NCBI GenBank assembly: GCA_019137255.1
Contig: WPDH01000004.1
Span: 62,001-126,000 of the forward strand
Direction of reading: 5' to 3'
DNA length: 64,000 nucleotides
Source: Corinectria fuckeliana
Lineage: Eukaryota > Ascomycota > Sordariomycetes > Hypocreales > Nectriaceae
This document shows, piece by piece, positions 11,488 to 23,125 of this stretch (positions within the stretch are counted from its first letter, which is position 1; the number at the start of each line of letters is the position of its first letter). The position numbers and the translations under genes were made by a program. A model generated the notes under the pieces. The model worked only from the letters and a program-made list of their open reading frames with translations. It was not told the DNA's origin and ran no database searches.

Positions 11488-12651
11488 ATGCTCCGTCCCT
11501 CGACCCTCCTCCGTCCCGCTCTCCGGGCCCAGCGGATCCAATGCGCCGCCGTCGTCCAGGCGTCCCGCAGGACCATGTCCTCGCGCCAGTCTTCCCGCTT
11601 GGCCGACGACTTCGACGTCAACCAGCTTAATTCGAAACGCCGCGACTACGAGCAGAACCGCACCGCCTTCCTTACCGCCGGCGCTGTCGCCGGCATCATC
11701 GCCTTCGCCTACACGGCGTGGAAGCTCAAGCAGGCCATCGATCTCCAGAGCGAGAAGGAGAAGCGCGCGGTGAAGTGTGACGCCCCTCACCCCACCGAGA
11801 CCTTCAAGACCGAGGCGGGCCAGTTGCGCAAGGTGGTGCTTCATGATGACGAAGGCCGGGAGGTTGTGCCGACGGGCAACACCACCATCAAGCTTTACCC
11901 CCGAACAATCGACATCGATGATCTCACCACGGTACAAGACCCGGCCGCCCCCATTGCTGCCTCCATGGCTAGCAAGCAGGGCACCGAGTTTACCCTCGTT
12001 GGACTAGGAACGAGGACGGTGACGTTTATTGGCATCGAGGTGTACGTCATTGGCTTCTATGTCGCGACTCAAGACATTGCCAAGCTGCAGAACTACCTCG
12101 TCAAGAAGATCAACCCTCTAGCCACCACCCTGATCCCCTCGGAGAAGGAGACCCTGCGCAAGGCGCTACAGAATGCCACAGAAAGCGAGGAAACGTGGGA
12201 TTCGATCTTCAAGGATGCCGGATGCCGCAGTGCATTCCGCATCACCCCGGTCAGGGACACCGACTTCCCTCACCTGCGCGACGGCCTGGTTAGAGCCATC
12301 ACTGCTCGCTCGGGACGCGACAAGGCGGCGTACAACGACGAAGCTTTTGGCACCGCCATGAAGACGTTCAAGCACATGTTCCAACGTGGCCTGGTGCCCA
12401 AGGCCAAGGAGCTGCTGCTGGTCCGCGACGGTGCGGGCAAACTGTCGATTACGTACGACGGTGGCGACAGTCAGAACCCCAAGAAGAGCCTGTTGGGAAC
12501 CGTGGAGGACGAGCGATTGTCACGACTGCTCTGGCTCAACTACTTGGGCGGCAAGAAGGTAGCCTCGGAGCAGGTTCGCGAGAGCATCATCAACGGAGTG
12601 ATGGAGTTTGTTGAGAGACCCATTGGTACAGTGGCTTCACAAGTTATATGA
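11488..12651 (+). CDS. aim18: mitochondrial chalcone-isomerase-fold protein (AIM18/AIM46-like)
   Basis: Single-exon gene of 387 residues; the first ATG sits in a good context (GCCGCCATG). The N-terminus (about 1-35) is rich in Arg, Ser and Ala and lacks acids, as in a mitochondrial presequence. One hydrophobic segment follows at about 61-79. The C-terminal half (about 165-375) is a chalcone-isomerase-like domain, with FTLVGLGTRTVTFIGIEVYVIGFY as its opening strand-rich region and a conserved FPHLRDG segment. This is the Aim18/Aim46 architecture. Yeast Aim18 is a mitochondrial inner-membrane protein with a chalcone-isomerase fold but no known chalcone chemistry; its paralogues bind haem. The biochemical role is therefore unknown. 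The gene converges on the glutaredoxin gene 324 bases downstream. Confidence 0.9.
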   Translation: MLRPSTLLRPALRAQRIQCAAVVQASRRTMSSRQSSRLADDFDVNQLNSKRRDYEQNRTAFLTAGAVAGIIAFAYTAWKLKQAIDLQSEKEKRAVKCDAPHPTETFKTEAGQLRKVVLHDDEGREVVPTGNTTIKLYPRTIDIDDLTTVQDPAAPIAASMASKQGTEFTLVGLGTRTVTFIGIEVYVIGFYVATQDIAKLQNYLVKKINPLATTLIPSEKETLRKALQNATESEETWDSIFKDAGCRSAFRITPVRDTDFPHLRDGLVRAITARSGRDKAAYNDEAFGTAMKTFKHMFQRGLVPKAKELLLVRDGAGKLSITYDGGDSQNPKKSLLGTVEDERLSRLLWLNYLGGKKVASEQVRESIINGVMEFVERPIGTVASQVI

Positions 12652-12975
12652 TTCAGTGGAGCAGCTTTGCGAAAAAAGAAAAGTAAGGCAAGGAGAAAGA
12701 GAGTGTACACTATGGTCAAATGGCACGCCAAAAGGCACCGGATGGCTTATATGTAACAGTAGGCACGGACGCAACTCAGCAGCCCACGTCGAGACTCAGC
12801 ATGAATTGACTTGGCCCCTTTGAGCAGGGAAGATCATGGTAGTTGCCGTGGCAAGACCATATATTCCTCGGCTATGTCTATGACTGAGAAACCAAACACT
12901 CCCATCTCATCTATAGTCTGGAACTGAGCGTCGTCAGCTCCCATCGCATATCATTCATGAGACCCATCGAAGCCC
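12652..12975. other. convergent intergenic spacer
   Basis: A 324-base spacer between the 3' ends of the AIM18-like gene and the glutaredoxin gene. It should hold both 3' UTRs. No other feature is visible. Confidence 0.5.
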
Positions 12976-13516
12976 TTACGCGGCCAGAGCACCAGCATCG
13001 GTGAGCAGCGTCTTGAGCTTGCCCGACGAGCGCAGGCTCTGGAGGTCCGAGTTGCCGCCAACAGACTCCTGCAGGATGAAGGTGTTGGGGACGGTGCGCT
13101 GTCCGGTGAGCTCCTGGATGGCGTCCTGAAGAGCAGCGCCGTCGGCTGCGCGACCGAGGTTAGCTTTAGATCCGGGTAGAGGGGGAGAAGGGGAAGAGCA
13201 TGGAGAGCATACAGGCTTTGTCGAGCTCAAAGGCCTCGAAGGTGGCGCCCATGGCCTCTAGGGCCCTCTTGGTCTCCTTGCAGTAGGGGCAGTACGACTT
13301 GGAGAAGACGACTATGTGAGACGAGGGCTATTTAGCCAGAGGTACTATAAAAGAGGGCAGCGCCCCACTCGCCAGGGGAGGAAGCCGGGGAAGAATCGGG
13401 GACGGAAACGTACCAACGGGGTTGTCGTTGATGAGCTGCTGGACCTTCTTGGAAGCTTGCGCCATTGTGCTGGGACTGGTAGAGCGGGTGGAGAAGAAAG
13501 AACGGAAGAAGTTCAT
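12976..13516 (-). CDS. dithiol glutaredoxin (CPYC class)
   Basis: Thiol-disulfide oxidoreductase that uses glutathione to reduce protein disulfides. Minus-strand exons are 13516-13414, 13311-13213 and 13145-12976, giving 123 residues; donors are GTACGT and GTATGC. The active site reads SKSYCPYCKE, followed by the TVPN cis-proline motif and a GGNSDLQ glutathione-binding loop. The family core is about 105 residues and begins at the second methionine (MAQASKK, ATG at 13465). The extra 17 residues from the first ATG are rich in Phe, Arg and Ser without acids, so they could target mitochondria. Alternative starts giving cytosolic and mitochondrial forms are known for yeast Grx2; here it is an inference. 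Confidence 0.93.
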
Positions 13517-13831
13517 GGGTTTGGTTGCGAAGGAGAAGAGGACGGACGGGTCGAAAGGCGCGGCAATTTACAATCTATTAAAGAAGGGGGAATGGGTGCA
13601 ATGAGCAGTGGAATGGGCTTTGCTTTGTAATGCAAACTAACGGGGTCGTTTGGTGTGTAGGCGCGGAGCAGACGGAGGTTGATAGTCGAAGGGATTGGAT
13701 GCCGAAGCAATGATGCAATCAATTTGGAATCACCGAGGCCTGTGTTTTTTTTTTTAGGGGAGGGGGATTATTTTTGGGTTGCCCTCTCCCGCTTCCTGCA
13801 GACGCCGCCAGATCTAATCCAGCTGCGAACG
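13517..13831. other. glutaredoxin promoter region up to the transposon
   Basis: Ordinary-composition DNA between the glutaredoxin start and the retrotransposon, with a T-run near 13746. It is not visibly RIPed, so mutation stops sharply at the element edge. No gene is seen. Confidence 0.5.
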
Positions 13832-13836
13832 AGCCC
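13832..13836. repeat. left target-site duplication AGCCC
   Basis: AGCCC directly precedes the left LTR and is repeated at 23261-23265 directly after the right LTR. A 5-bp duplication is normal for Ty3/gypsy and Ty1/copia integrases. Confidence 0.75.
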
Positions 13837-13971
13837 TGTGGGAGGTAATTTAGCCAAGTATATTACTAAGCTAGTAGGCGCTAGTAGATATGTTGTGTTA
13901 GAGGACACGGGGGTCTATAGCAGGTAGAGGGACATAACAAATATAACCACCTATGCTAATATACTAGTTTT
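13837..13971 (+). repeat. left LTR (135 bp)
   Basis: Direct repeat of 23126-23260. It starts TGTGGGAGG and ends CTAGTTTT. Aligned by eye, it differs from the right LTR at 14 of 135 positions and every difference is a transition (C/T or G/A), the pattern RIP produces. The end is not the usual CA, so the terminus could be one base further (TTTTA with a 4-bp duplication). Confidence 0.85.
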
Positions 13972-14079
13972 ATAGTGATAAGACTAGGACTATATATTAA
14001 TATTATTAATCATAAACTTATAGTAGAGATAGCTACTAAACCCTAATACTACCACTAAAGAGAACACTCTTATTAATAG

Positions 14080-14310
14080 AAACTAATAGCTTTAAGACTA
14101 TAAGACTAGAATAAGATTAATATTAGTAAGAACTTTATAGAATAACCTTTTAGGACTATAAGACTAGAATAGAGATACTAATAAGAACTTTATAGAATAA
14201 CCCTCTAAGACTATAAGACTAGAGTAAAGATACTATTAAGAACTTTATAAAATAACCTTTTAAGACTATAAGACTAAAGTAAAAATACTAGTAAGAACTT
14301 TAATAATATA
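14080..14310 (+). repeat. 55-bp tandem repeat, about four copies
   Basis: Units beginning AACTTTATAGAATAACC recur at 14131, 14186, 14241 and, degenerately, 14296, each 55 bases apart. Each carries a shared GACTATAAGACTAGA-like core. They lie in the 5' part of the RIPed element, where a leader or early gag would be expected. Transitions account for most unit differences. Confidence 0.75.
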
Positions 14311-14671
14311 AGAATCTAATAATAAGCTAAGAACTATCTTAAGACTATAAGACTAAGAGTAGATAGACTCTTCTAAAAACTAAGGCCTAAAATTTAGAAT
14401 ACTTAGAGAAACTAAGATAAGAAAGTTAAGATATTTATAAAACTAAGATTAGAAATTTAGTATAACTACTAAAACTAAGCGCTAAAACACCTTAATATAT
14501 AAACTTTTAAGCCTTAAAGTTTAAAAGAAACTATTACTATTAATATTAAGATATACTAATAAATTAATTTAGTTTATAAGATTTTAAAGATCTTAGATAA
14601 TTATACTAAAAATCAGAGAATATACTAAATTACTAGTTTTACTAGCTACTAAAAAAATTAATATTATATAT

Positions 14672-14686
14672 AATAATTTAAAGACT
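14672..14686. repeat. 15-bp target-site duplication, left copy
   Basis: AATAATTTAAAGACT at 14672-14686 is repeated exactly at 15120-15134, bracketing a GC-richer insert. Long duplications of about 7-20 bp are made by target-primed reverse transcription of LINEs and SINEs. Confidence 0.85.
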
Positions 14687-15093
14687 TAGCGGCCGGTTCT
14701 GCCCACTTAAAATCCCGAGCCCTCGGCCGCAACTGCGAAGCAACCCAGACACGCCCAGCCGGCACGATCCCGACACTCAACCGCTCCGCTCCCGCAGCGG
14801 ACTAGGCGCTCAACATTCAGTCAACCATTTCTCCCTCCTTCACTCCTTTTTTCCTTTTTCCCACTTTTCCTTTTCCCTTTTTCCCCTTCCCTCTCTTTAA
14901 TTTTTTCCTAGCCCTCTAGGAAATGGGATGACTCCAGTCCTGGCAAAAGGACTATTTACTCACGCGCAGCGACAGCACAAGGGGCCCGACCCGGGCCCGC
15001 TATGTAAAGGATACGGGTTTTCGTCCAATTCTATGGTTTTTCCTGTATCTACATAGAATAGAAGCACTATCTACCTTTTAGGTCTATAGAGTA

Positions 15094-15119
<26 letters not shown>
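14687..15119 (+). mobile_element. SINE-like (non-LTR) retroposon nested in the RIPed element
   Basis: A 433-bp insert of normal base composition inside TA-rich RIPed DNA. It is flanked by an exact 15-bp duplication and ends in a simple ATAA tail (about 15093-15119). The head has a GC-rich hairpin (GCGGCCG near 14689 against CGGCCGC near 14724), then a long CT-rich stretch and a unique segment. It has no open frame and no RIP signature, so it arrived after RIP of the host element. The size, tail and duplication fit a SINE, but a 5'-truncated LINE end is possible. I could not confirm A and B boxes of a Pol III promoter. Confidence 0.75.
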
Positions 15120-15128
<9 letters not shown>

Positions 15129-15134
15129 AAGACT
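15120..15134. repeat. 15-bp target-site duplication, right copy
   Basis: Exact copy of 14672-14686, lying directly after the ATAA tail of the nested retroposon. Confidence 0.85.
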
Positions 15135-18100
15135 ACTTTAAATATATTTAAGATATACTAATATAATTATAGTAGATAGTATTTTAGATATCTTTATAAT
15201 AAATATACTAATATACCCTTTTATAATACTAGCTAAATAATTTTAAACCCCCTTAGAATATAATAGCTTTAGTTATTAAATATATATAAATTAATATTAT
15301 TAAATTTATCTGCCTATTAACAGGTAGTTACTAAAACCTGCTTAGACTATTATATATATTTTAATTTATATTATTAATTTTATCTATATTTTAGTATAGG
15401 TAGTTACTAACACCTAGCAGAAGGTAATATTAGTAGAATATATAGGCTATAGTTTATTAGATTAAACCTAGAGGTATATTAAAGGGTAAGCACTAGAGTT
15501 ATTAATAATATTTACATTTTTAGAAGATAATACCTAACTGCTAGCTAGTAATAGCTAAAAACTCTATTAGAAAGGTACTACTTATATCCTTAGAAGGTAA
15601 AAAGGAAATTTTTTCCTCTTACTATAAGAGAGAGAGAATCTTAACTTTTTCTCTTTCTTTTAAGAATATAAACATAAAAATAATATTTCTATTAGACTAG
15701 CTTTCTTATTTCCTACTAAGCTATTTAGCACTTATACTAAGAGATCTCTAGCTTCTTTTTTACTCTTTTTGTTTTTTTATTTCTATCTGCTTATATTCTT
15801 ATAGTTTATAATCTCTTACCTAGTTAAGCTCTAAATATATTAGGAAACCTTAGAGTCTATCTTATTAAAAGAAGACTTTCTCACTCTAGCTAAGTTCTTC
15901 TTATTAACACTTAAAACTAGATAGATATCTTACTTAGTTTTACCTTTACTTATTACTACTTTTTCTTTACTTAAATATTTATTAGTTTATATAAGCTTCT
16001 CTTTATCTAACTTATTATAAGATATTTATACTAACCTTAAGAACTATCTTAAAAACTAGATAGCTACTAGTCTAAAACTAAGTTATAAAGTAATTATAAT
16101 ATTTATATTAAGAATATAACCCCTAATTAAAAGAGCACTATTCTTAGGCTATCTAGAAGATAGTATACTTACTAGTTATCTTATATCTTATAACACTTTA
16201 GTAGTAATTATAAGAGTCTTAGAACTATCTTAAAAACTAGTTACTTAGAAAGTTTTCCACTTTAGACTAGTTAGCTAGGTGCTTATATAGTATAAAAACC
16301 TAGAGGTAAACAATTTAATATAGACTTAAGTATATAAGAAGTTTTTAGCTTAGTTTAGAAATACTAATCTCACCTAAAAAAGTACTAGAGTTATAAAAGC
16401 ATATATATTTAATAGGGTAAAAAGAGAATTCTTTTTAGCTTACTTAAAACAAGAAGAGTAACTCTACTTAAAGCTTTATAGTACTACTAAATAAATATTC
16501 TTAATATTTTTTATTACTAGGATAGTAAATAAGAATTAGGACCTTAAATTATAAGAGAGAGTTTAGAACTAACTATATACTAACAGGAAATAGTAGGTAT
16601 CTATAACTATACTAGATCTTATATTTACTAATATTTAGTTAATAATTTATAACTATTAATTCTTAGCCTCTAAAATCCTAGCCTAATTTGATAAGAAGAT
16701 ACTCTCTACTAGTAAGTTTAATCTATAAAGGATAATAATATAATAATAAGAAGCCCTAATAGAACTCACAAAAAAGATAAATAAAAGATATTATTTATTA
16801 GCTTAACTCTATAATATTAAGTCTAACTAATACCTAGTCTCTTAAGATATATATATTTTACCTCTACTAGTAGAACTATAAGCTCCTACTAAAACTAAAA
16901 ATAATCTAGTATACTAAGAATATAATAATACTTAGCTTAAAGACTAGAATACTTAGAATAATTATTTAATAGAGTATATTTATAACTCTTAACTAGAGTT
17001 ATATTTTAAATATAATAAATAAGAATATATAGGATATAACTATCTGAAAAGATAGAGCTATAATTAATAATAATACGCTAAAAATTAAAAGAGGTAGTAA
17101 TAATATAAGTATAAAATAAGATATAAAAGGTAAGAATAGCTAGTAATAAACCCTCCCACTTAAATAGAGAATAACCTTATAGCTAAGACTATAATTTAAG
17201 AAGAGAAGACTATATAAATTTATTCTCTCTTAAGATACTAGATGTCTTAGAAGGAGTTTAAAACAGCTACTATATAGAATACTAAAGTAGTAGTATAAGA
17301 TAATATAAAACCTTAAGATACTAAACCTAGAATATAAGCAGGTAAGAATTAAAATTATATTAAAAAGAGAGGATATAATTTAATAAGAGATCTAAACTAG
17401 AGAGCTTAGACTAAGCTTAAAAATACCACTAGAAACTAAAACACTACTAATTATAGATTATAAGAAGTATTAGCTCTACTAAAAGGATATTAATATCCTA
17501 GAATTAAAGACTTAAGAAGAGATATTATACTATCTCTAGAGATACTTAACTATAGGAAATAAAACAAGAGATTAAAACTAGCTAGTATAGACTTAATAAT
17601 AGGAGATAACTTAAACTCTACACCTAAAGTTATCCTAATATAATCCTAGCCTACTATTACCTAGAAATAATTTAAGGAAATATTACTAAATCTTATATTT
17701 TTCTTCTAGAAAATAATAATAAATAAAAAACAGCAGATAATAACTATAAACCTACTAAATAATAAGAAACCTTATTATAAACTAGAGAAGATTTAAGCTA
17801 CTAAGAAGTTTAATATCCTAATATTTAAATTAAGATAATACCTTAAGGATACTCTTATTACACTAAATATATTATAACTATTACAAATTATACCTTCTAT
17901 CTGTTAATAATTATTATAATTAATATAATATAAGCAAAAGGTAAAAACTAGTTAGAAGAGAGATACTATAGTAAACTTATTAGTCTTATTTAGGCATATT
18001 ATAATAAATAAGATAGATATAAGAGCTAAAAATAATAATATAGTAAAAACCTTAAAAGAATAATTTCTTAGTATATTATATATAAGTAAGTAAGTTATCT

Positions 18101-18783
18101 TTATTAATACTATAGCTAAGAAAGGTATAATAGCTAATATACTAGGTTTTATTAAAAGCTATATTAAAAGATAACACTTAGATGCTATTATACTTAATAG
18201 TAGTTTAGTAGTAAATCTAGTAAATAAAAGATTTATAGTTAAATAAGATATCTTAAGGCTAGAGATGCCTAAACCTAGTGCTATATATCTAGTAAACAAC
18301 TAAATCTAGAAAGTCAACTAGTATATCTACCTCTAAGTAGTAGTTAGTAGTATTATAGCTATAATAAAAGTATATATAATAAGAGATTATAACAATTAGG
18401 ACTTGCTTATTAGATATCTATAAATATATTATATAAGTATAATAGAGAATTACTATAAAGAGAAATTAATAGTTAGAGGGATAAAAAGATATATACAGAC
18501 TATTATTATATACCTAACTTCTAACCTTTTTAAACTATAACTAAAGGATAAACTAAAAATATACCTAAAAGTGACTACTAAAAGGTATAATAATAAAGAT
18601 ATTATATTTATTAATAATAACTAGCTTATACTTAAAAAAGTTAAAAAGATTCTTAATTAACTAGGATAGTAGATATATACTAAGGTTAGAAAAATATACT
18701 CTAATATTTCTAAGACTCTAAAAAACTAGCACTTATAGATATTAGCCCTAAGAGTATACTATAAGAGAGAGGAAGATAAGAGA

Positions 18784-18897
18784 AGAAATATAATAATAAA
18801 TTATTATAATTAGAATAATAAGGCGAAATAAGAGTGTAAAAGAAATATAATAGTAAATTCTTATAATTAAGATAATAAGGTGAAATAAGAGTGCTAG
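18784..18897 (+). repeat. 57-bp tandem duplication
   Basis: Two adjacent copies of a unit starting AGAAATATAAT begin at 18784 and 18841. Each ends in a GGYGAAATAAGAGTG segment. It lies inside the RIPed retrotransposon, perhaps in former gag-pol linker sequence. Confidence 0.6.
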
Positions 18898-20124
18898 TAT
18901 CTTATAATTATTTAGCTCTTAGTAGGATATAAACACTAAAATAGGATTAGTATAAAAGATAACTTAGCAAAAGATTAAAAAAGGGTAGAAACTAAGCCTT
19001 ATAATAAAATACTAAATATTTAAAACTAAGTAAGAGAGCGAATCTAATAGAAGAATTAAATGCTATTTAGAATCTAAGCGCTAAAAAACCTAGATACTCT
19101 TCTAAAAGATGTTTATTAGAGTATACTCACCTAAATACCTTATATTTAGAATACTAAATATTAGAAAGCAACTTAACTATAAACTTAGATGCTAATAAAA
19201 CTAATATAATTAAAGAAGACTCTAAGAAAGAATAGATAGGAGGTAAGTATAACCTTTTCTAAATATTTCTTAGGCTAAAAGATAAGCAACTTAGTAGCAG
19301 CCTAAAAGCAGATTACTAACTATTAGATATTACTAAAATTATAGATTAGTAAATTTATATAAGAATCTAAGATTATAAGAGGTACTTTTTATAAGTCTGC
19401 CTTTTATACTAATTTTGCTAACTTAGTAAAGTACAGCTAGAAAAAATCATTTTATAGTTTTATAATAGTAAAATTATATTAGGTAATATAGCTATAATAA
19501 ACAAACAGTAATTTCTAGTTATATAGCTTTATTATACTTATTATAACTGCTTTATAATATAACTAGAGGATATCTAAATAATAAACCTAATATAATATTA
19601 TATTCTATTAATTAAGAGGGTAAAGCCTGCGAAATAATAACAAATAAGATATAGCTAAGCCTAATAAGAATTTACTATAAATATCTTTCTAAGAATAGAG
19701 AGAGCTAAATTTATTATAAAAATAGTATTAAAATAGGTAGCTAAAATACTATTCTTACTAAAACCTAGCTTTACTCTAAGCACTAAAACCTATAGAGTGG
19801 TTTATAATTACTAGGATATAAATAATTTTATATTAAAGTTAGGATATTTATATTATAACCTTAAAGCTAACTTAGATTCTATCTACTATAAGAGACTAAC
19901 TATTTTCTTATAAACTAATATCTTAAATAGATTCTAAAGAGTTAGTATTTTCCCTCTAGATAGATATAAGATAGCTTTTTTAGCACTAAACAAAATATAA
20001 GCTTATAATAATATAGTATAAAAACTTAAGAGTTTCTTATAAATATATATAAAGTTTAGTAACTTAGTTTTTAAATACTTATTTCTAAAAGATAATACTA
20101 AAGTACTATTAGTATTAGGATATC

Positions 20125-20508
20125 TAATATGAAATTAACTATATCAGGGGATGTACAGAGTAAATACCGCTAGAGGGAAGAATCCCTACTTGTGTGATTA
20201 AGATACCTAAAGCTTAAGAGTAAGATAGTAAGATAATAAGATGATAATTCTTCTATCTATTCTAGTGACAGTCTTCCCCTTTATATAAGGGAAAGTCCTA
20301 GGGCACTCCCTAGGTATTCCCCGGGAAATCTCCAGATAGGTCCTAGGATTTCCCTAGGACTATCCCGGGATTTCCCGGGATAATTCTTAGCCTAATTAGT
20401 GGGAGATTTCTCTCTCTATTATAGCCACTCTCTAGTAGCCCTCTCTAGGGTTATAGCCTAAGCTGTTGCCAGATGGTAACAGCTCTCTATCTAGCTTATT
20501 CTGTAATA
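20125..20508. mobile_element. less-RIPed palindrome-rich island, possible solo LTR insertion
   Basis: A roughly 384-bp segment whose composition is clearly closer to normal than its surroundings. It contains nested palindromes (CCTAGG, CCCGGG, TCCCGGGA) and a TATATAAGG box. The 5-bp sequence ATATC flanks it (20120-20124 and 20509-20513). It interrupts the RT remnant, since the Y-I-N-N box follows at about 20541. A solo LTR of another element is the simplest reading, but a 5-bp match in AT-rich DNA can be chance, so the ends are tentative. Confidence 0.4.
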
Positions 20509-20534
20509 ATATCTTAAGAAACTTAAGATAGTAT

Positions 20535-20770
20535 TTTTTATTTATATTAATAACTATAATATAGCCTTAAAAACCTTTAAGAAATATTTTAAGTTTTTAT
20601 AAAAGTACTATTTCTCTAAAGTTATATAAGTACTAATTAGACTATTAAAAATAAAAATAAAATTATTTATATTAATAGTAGACTTAGTTAGCTTTACCTT
20701 AGATATAAGATATATTAAACCTACTATAAAATATTAAGATAAGTTTACTAGACTAGTAAGTAAGTTTCTT
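20535..20770 (+). pseudogene. reverse transcriptase remnant (gypsy-type)
   Basis: In one plus-strand frame the translation reads F-I-Y-I-N-N followed by a K-T-F-K-K-Y-F-K-F-L-like stretch. This matches the Y-I-D-D catalytic box of gypsy reverse transcriptases with both Asp codons changed to Asn, as G-to-A RIP would do. TAG stops sit where CAG or TGG codons would be expected. The call rests on motif recognition by eye. Confidence 0.5.
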
Positions 20771-21229
20771 AAGAATCCTCTAAGAATATAAAAAGATATT
20801 TAAACTATCTTATACCTAATACCTTTTATAAGAAAGTTTATTTTAGGATAATATAACCTAGTGTAAGTTATAAAATAAGCCTTTTAGGAAGAGAGGTAAA
20901 CTTTAATATAAACTAGAAAACTATTTATAAAGAAAGAGAAGGTTTATTATAATACTTTAGTCTAAGATAAGAATACTATAATAGCACTCTAATAGATTTA
21001 TTTAAGTGTTTAAGAGAATACTACTATTAGGGCCTAGTTAGGGGTATAATTTTATATTATTATAAATATATTAGTAGTAAGATTAGAAGGTATCCTAATA
21101 TAACTAGATAATATACTAATAGGAGAAACTATTACTAATAGAAACTTTAGAAAAGTAAAAATTATTATATAAATATCTAGATGATTTAATAATACTAAGA
21201 AATAATACTTTATACTAAAAAAAAAGATA

Positions 21230-21470
21230 CTAGCTATTATAAGAGGATTAAGAGAGTGCTTATAGCTTATTAGTTATATACTATATCTAATTAAGATTTA
21301 TACTAACTATAAAAGTATTATTAACTTAATAGTAAATATAAGAGAAGTCTATAAAAAGGTTAGCTAGTAGATTAATCTTCTTAGAGAGTATAACCTAGAA
21401 TTTATATATTAACTAAATACTATAAAAATTATTAAGATTACTAATAGAATATTAAGACTATTAGAACACT
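21230..21470 (+). pseudogene. RNase H remnant of the gypsy-type polyprotein
   Basis: Frame starting CTA at 21230 reads LAIIRGLRE, then IYTNYKSI (IYTDHKSI with D changed to N), then a stop pair where Arg-Trp is expected. It continues INLLREYNLEFIY before a degraded tail. This is the gypsy RNase H order: E-x-LAI, YTDHK, RxARW, YDFEIxY. Stops are TAG at Trp/Arg codons, consistent with RIP. Confidence 0.65.
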
Positions 21471-23125
21471 TAAGGGATAATACTACTTATATTAAATAAT
21501 AAATAGCTTTTAAGGTGTTAATTAAGTTAGGAAAAATAGTAAAATAGATATTACTTATAAACCTAATTCTTCTTAGAGGAGAACCTCTTAGCTTAATATA
21601 ATAAGAGGACCTAAAGAGGATAATATTTATCTAGCTAAACTCTAAATAGTATAAGAAGATTATAAAGTATTTAATATATAGATATAATATACTAAATAAG
21701 ACTTAAAGAAGATTAATCTTAAGATATACTCTAAGATACTAAATCTAAGATAGGATATTACTCTATATTAAAAATAATAAGAGTATAGTAAAATATATTA
21801 CTAAGATAGAGATCTTTAAAACTTTATAAAACCACTATAATATATATAGATATTTTATAAGTACTATTAATCTAGAGTCTCTAAGAGGAGAAAAATACTA
21901 GCTAATATACTTAAAAGATATTAAGAAATACTCCTAGTTATATTTAGTCTATTAATAAATAGTATCTCGCCTCCTAAAATTCTTAACCTAAAGAATTAGG
22001 GTGTAATAACCCTAGGAAATAATAGTAATAGATTACTTAAGACTAATCACCCTAAGGATACATACTAGATATACTTATATACTTCTAGTAGTAAACTACT
22101 TAATATAGTAGATAAAGAGCGCCTCTTATAAAGATATAATAAGAGAAGAAGTTTCTTATATCTAGAAAACTAGATAAGATATAACTTTTAGTTAGCTACT
22201 AAAAATCTACTCTAATAATAAAAGTTATTTTAAAAACTTATATTTTATAGTAACTACTAAGAAATATAATACTTAACTACTTTATAGCCTTATATTATAT
22301 TTATAATCTACTAGTCTAGCAAAAAGATATATTTAATTAGTAAAGTAAGGTCTTATAAAATAGGTAGTTAAATAAGATAAAAAGAACCTAAAGAATTAAG
22401 ACTAGATACTTTTATAAATCCTTATAAATCTAAATATATAATAAGTAAACTTATTAAGAACTACCCTAGTGATAGCTATATTTAGATTTAAATTATTCTC
22501 TAAATATACAGATATTATAAAAATTAATAATAGTAATAACAAAATTAAGTCTAACACTATAATAAGACTAGAGAATAATATCACTTAATACTAAGTAGTA
22601 AACCTAGAGTGCTAAGATCACCTAGATAAATAATAAGAACACTTAGTAAGAGAGGCGGCTATCTACTATACTAAAGCAGAACTAGAACTAGGCGAGGTAT
22701 AATTATTATAGGTAGGTATATAAGTCTAAAAGAAGTAAGATAAGCCTAAAAAGCTAAAAAGAAAATTCTATAAGTCTTAGAAGAATCTATTAGTAATTAT
22801 CTAATAGAAATCTCTAGTGATATATATTATAACTAGCATTTAGAGAGGACTAAAATAAAAAATATATATTAATAACCTAAAGCTATATATATAGCAGGAG
22901 GAATAATTAAGACTATCTTAACTTAATAACTAAGATATAGTAAAACTTAATAATAAGAATAAATATATAACTATTATAAAAGATAATTAAGATAGATAGA
23001 TATAAAAGGAAACTATTACCTAGATAGAGAGTATAAAATAATATATTATCTAAGTCTAGATTTATATATTATTAATAATAAGAGGTGTCTTAATAAGGTT
23101 ATTACTATTATATATCTAGGTAGTC

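Noticed and set aside
14080..14310. Spaced repeats that could suggest a CRISPR array
   Set aside because: Eukaryotic context; the whole 55-bp unit is repeated head to tail without unique spacers.
22402..22584. 60-codon frame in the AT-rich block
   Set aside because: Low-complexity Ile/Leu-rich translation of RIPed sequence; not a gene.
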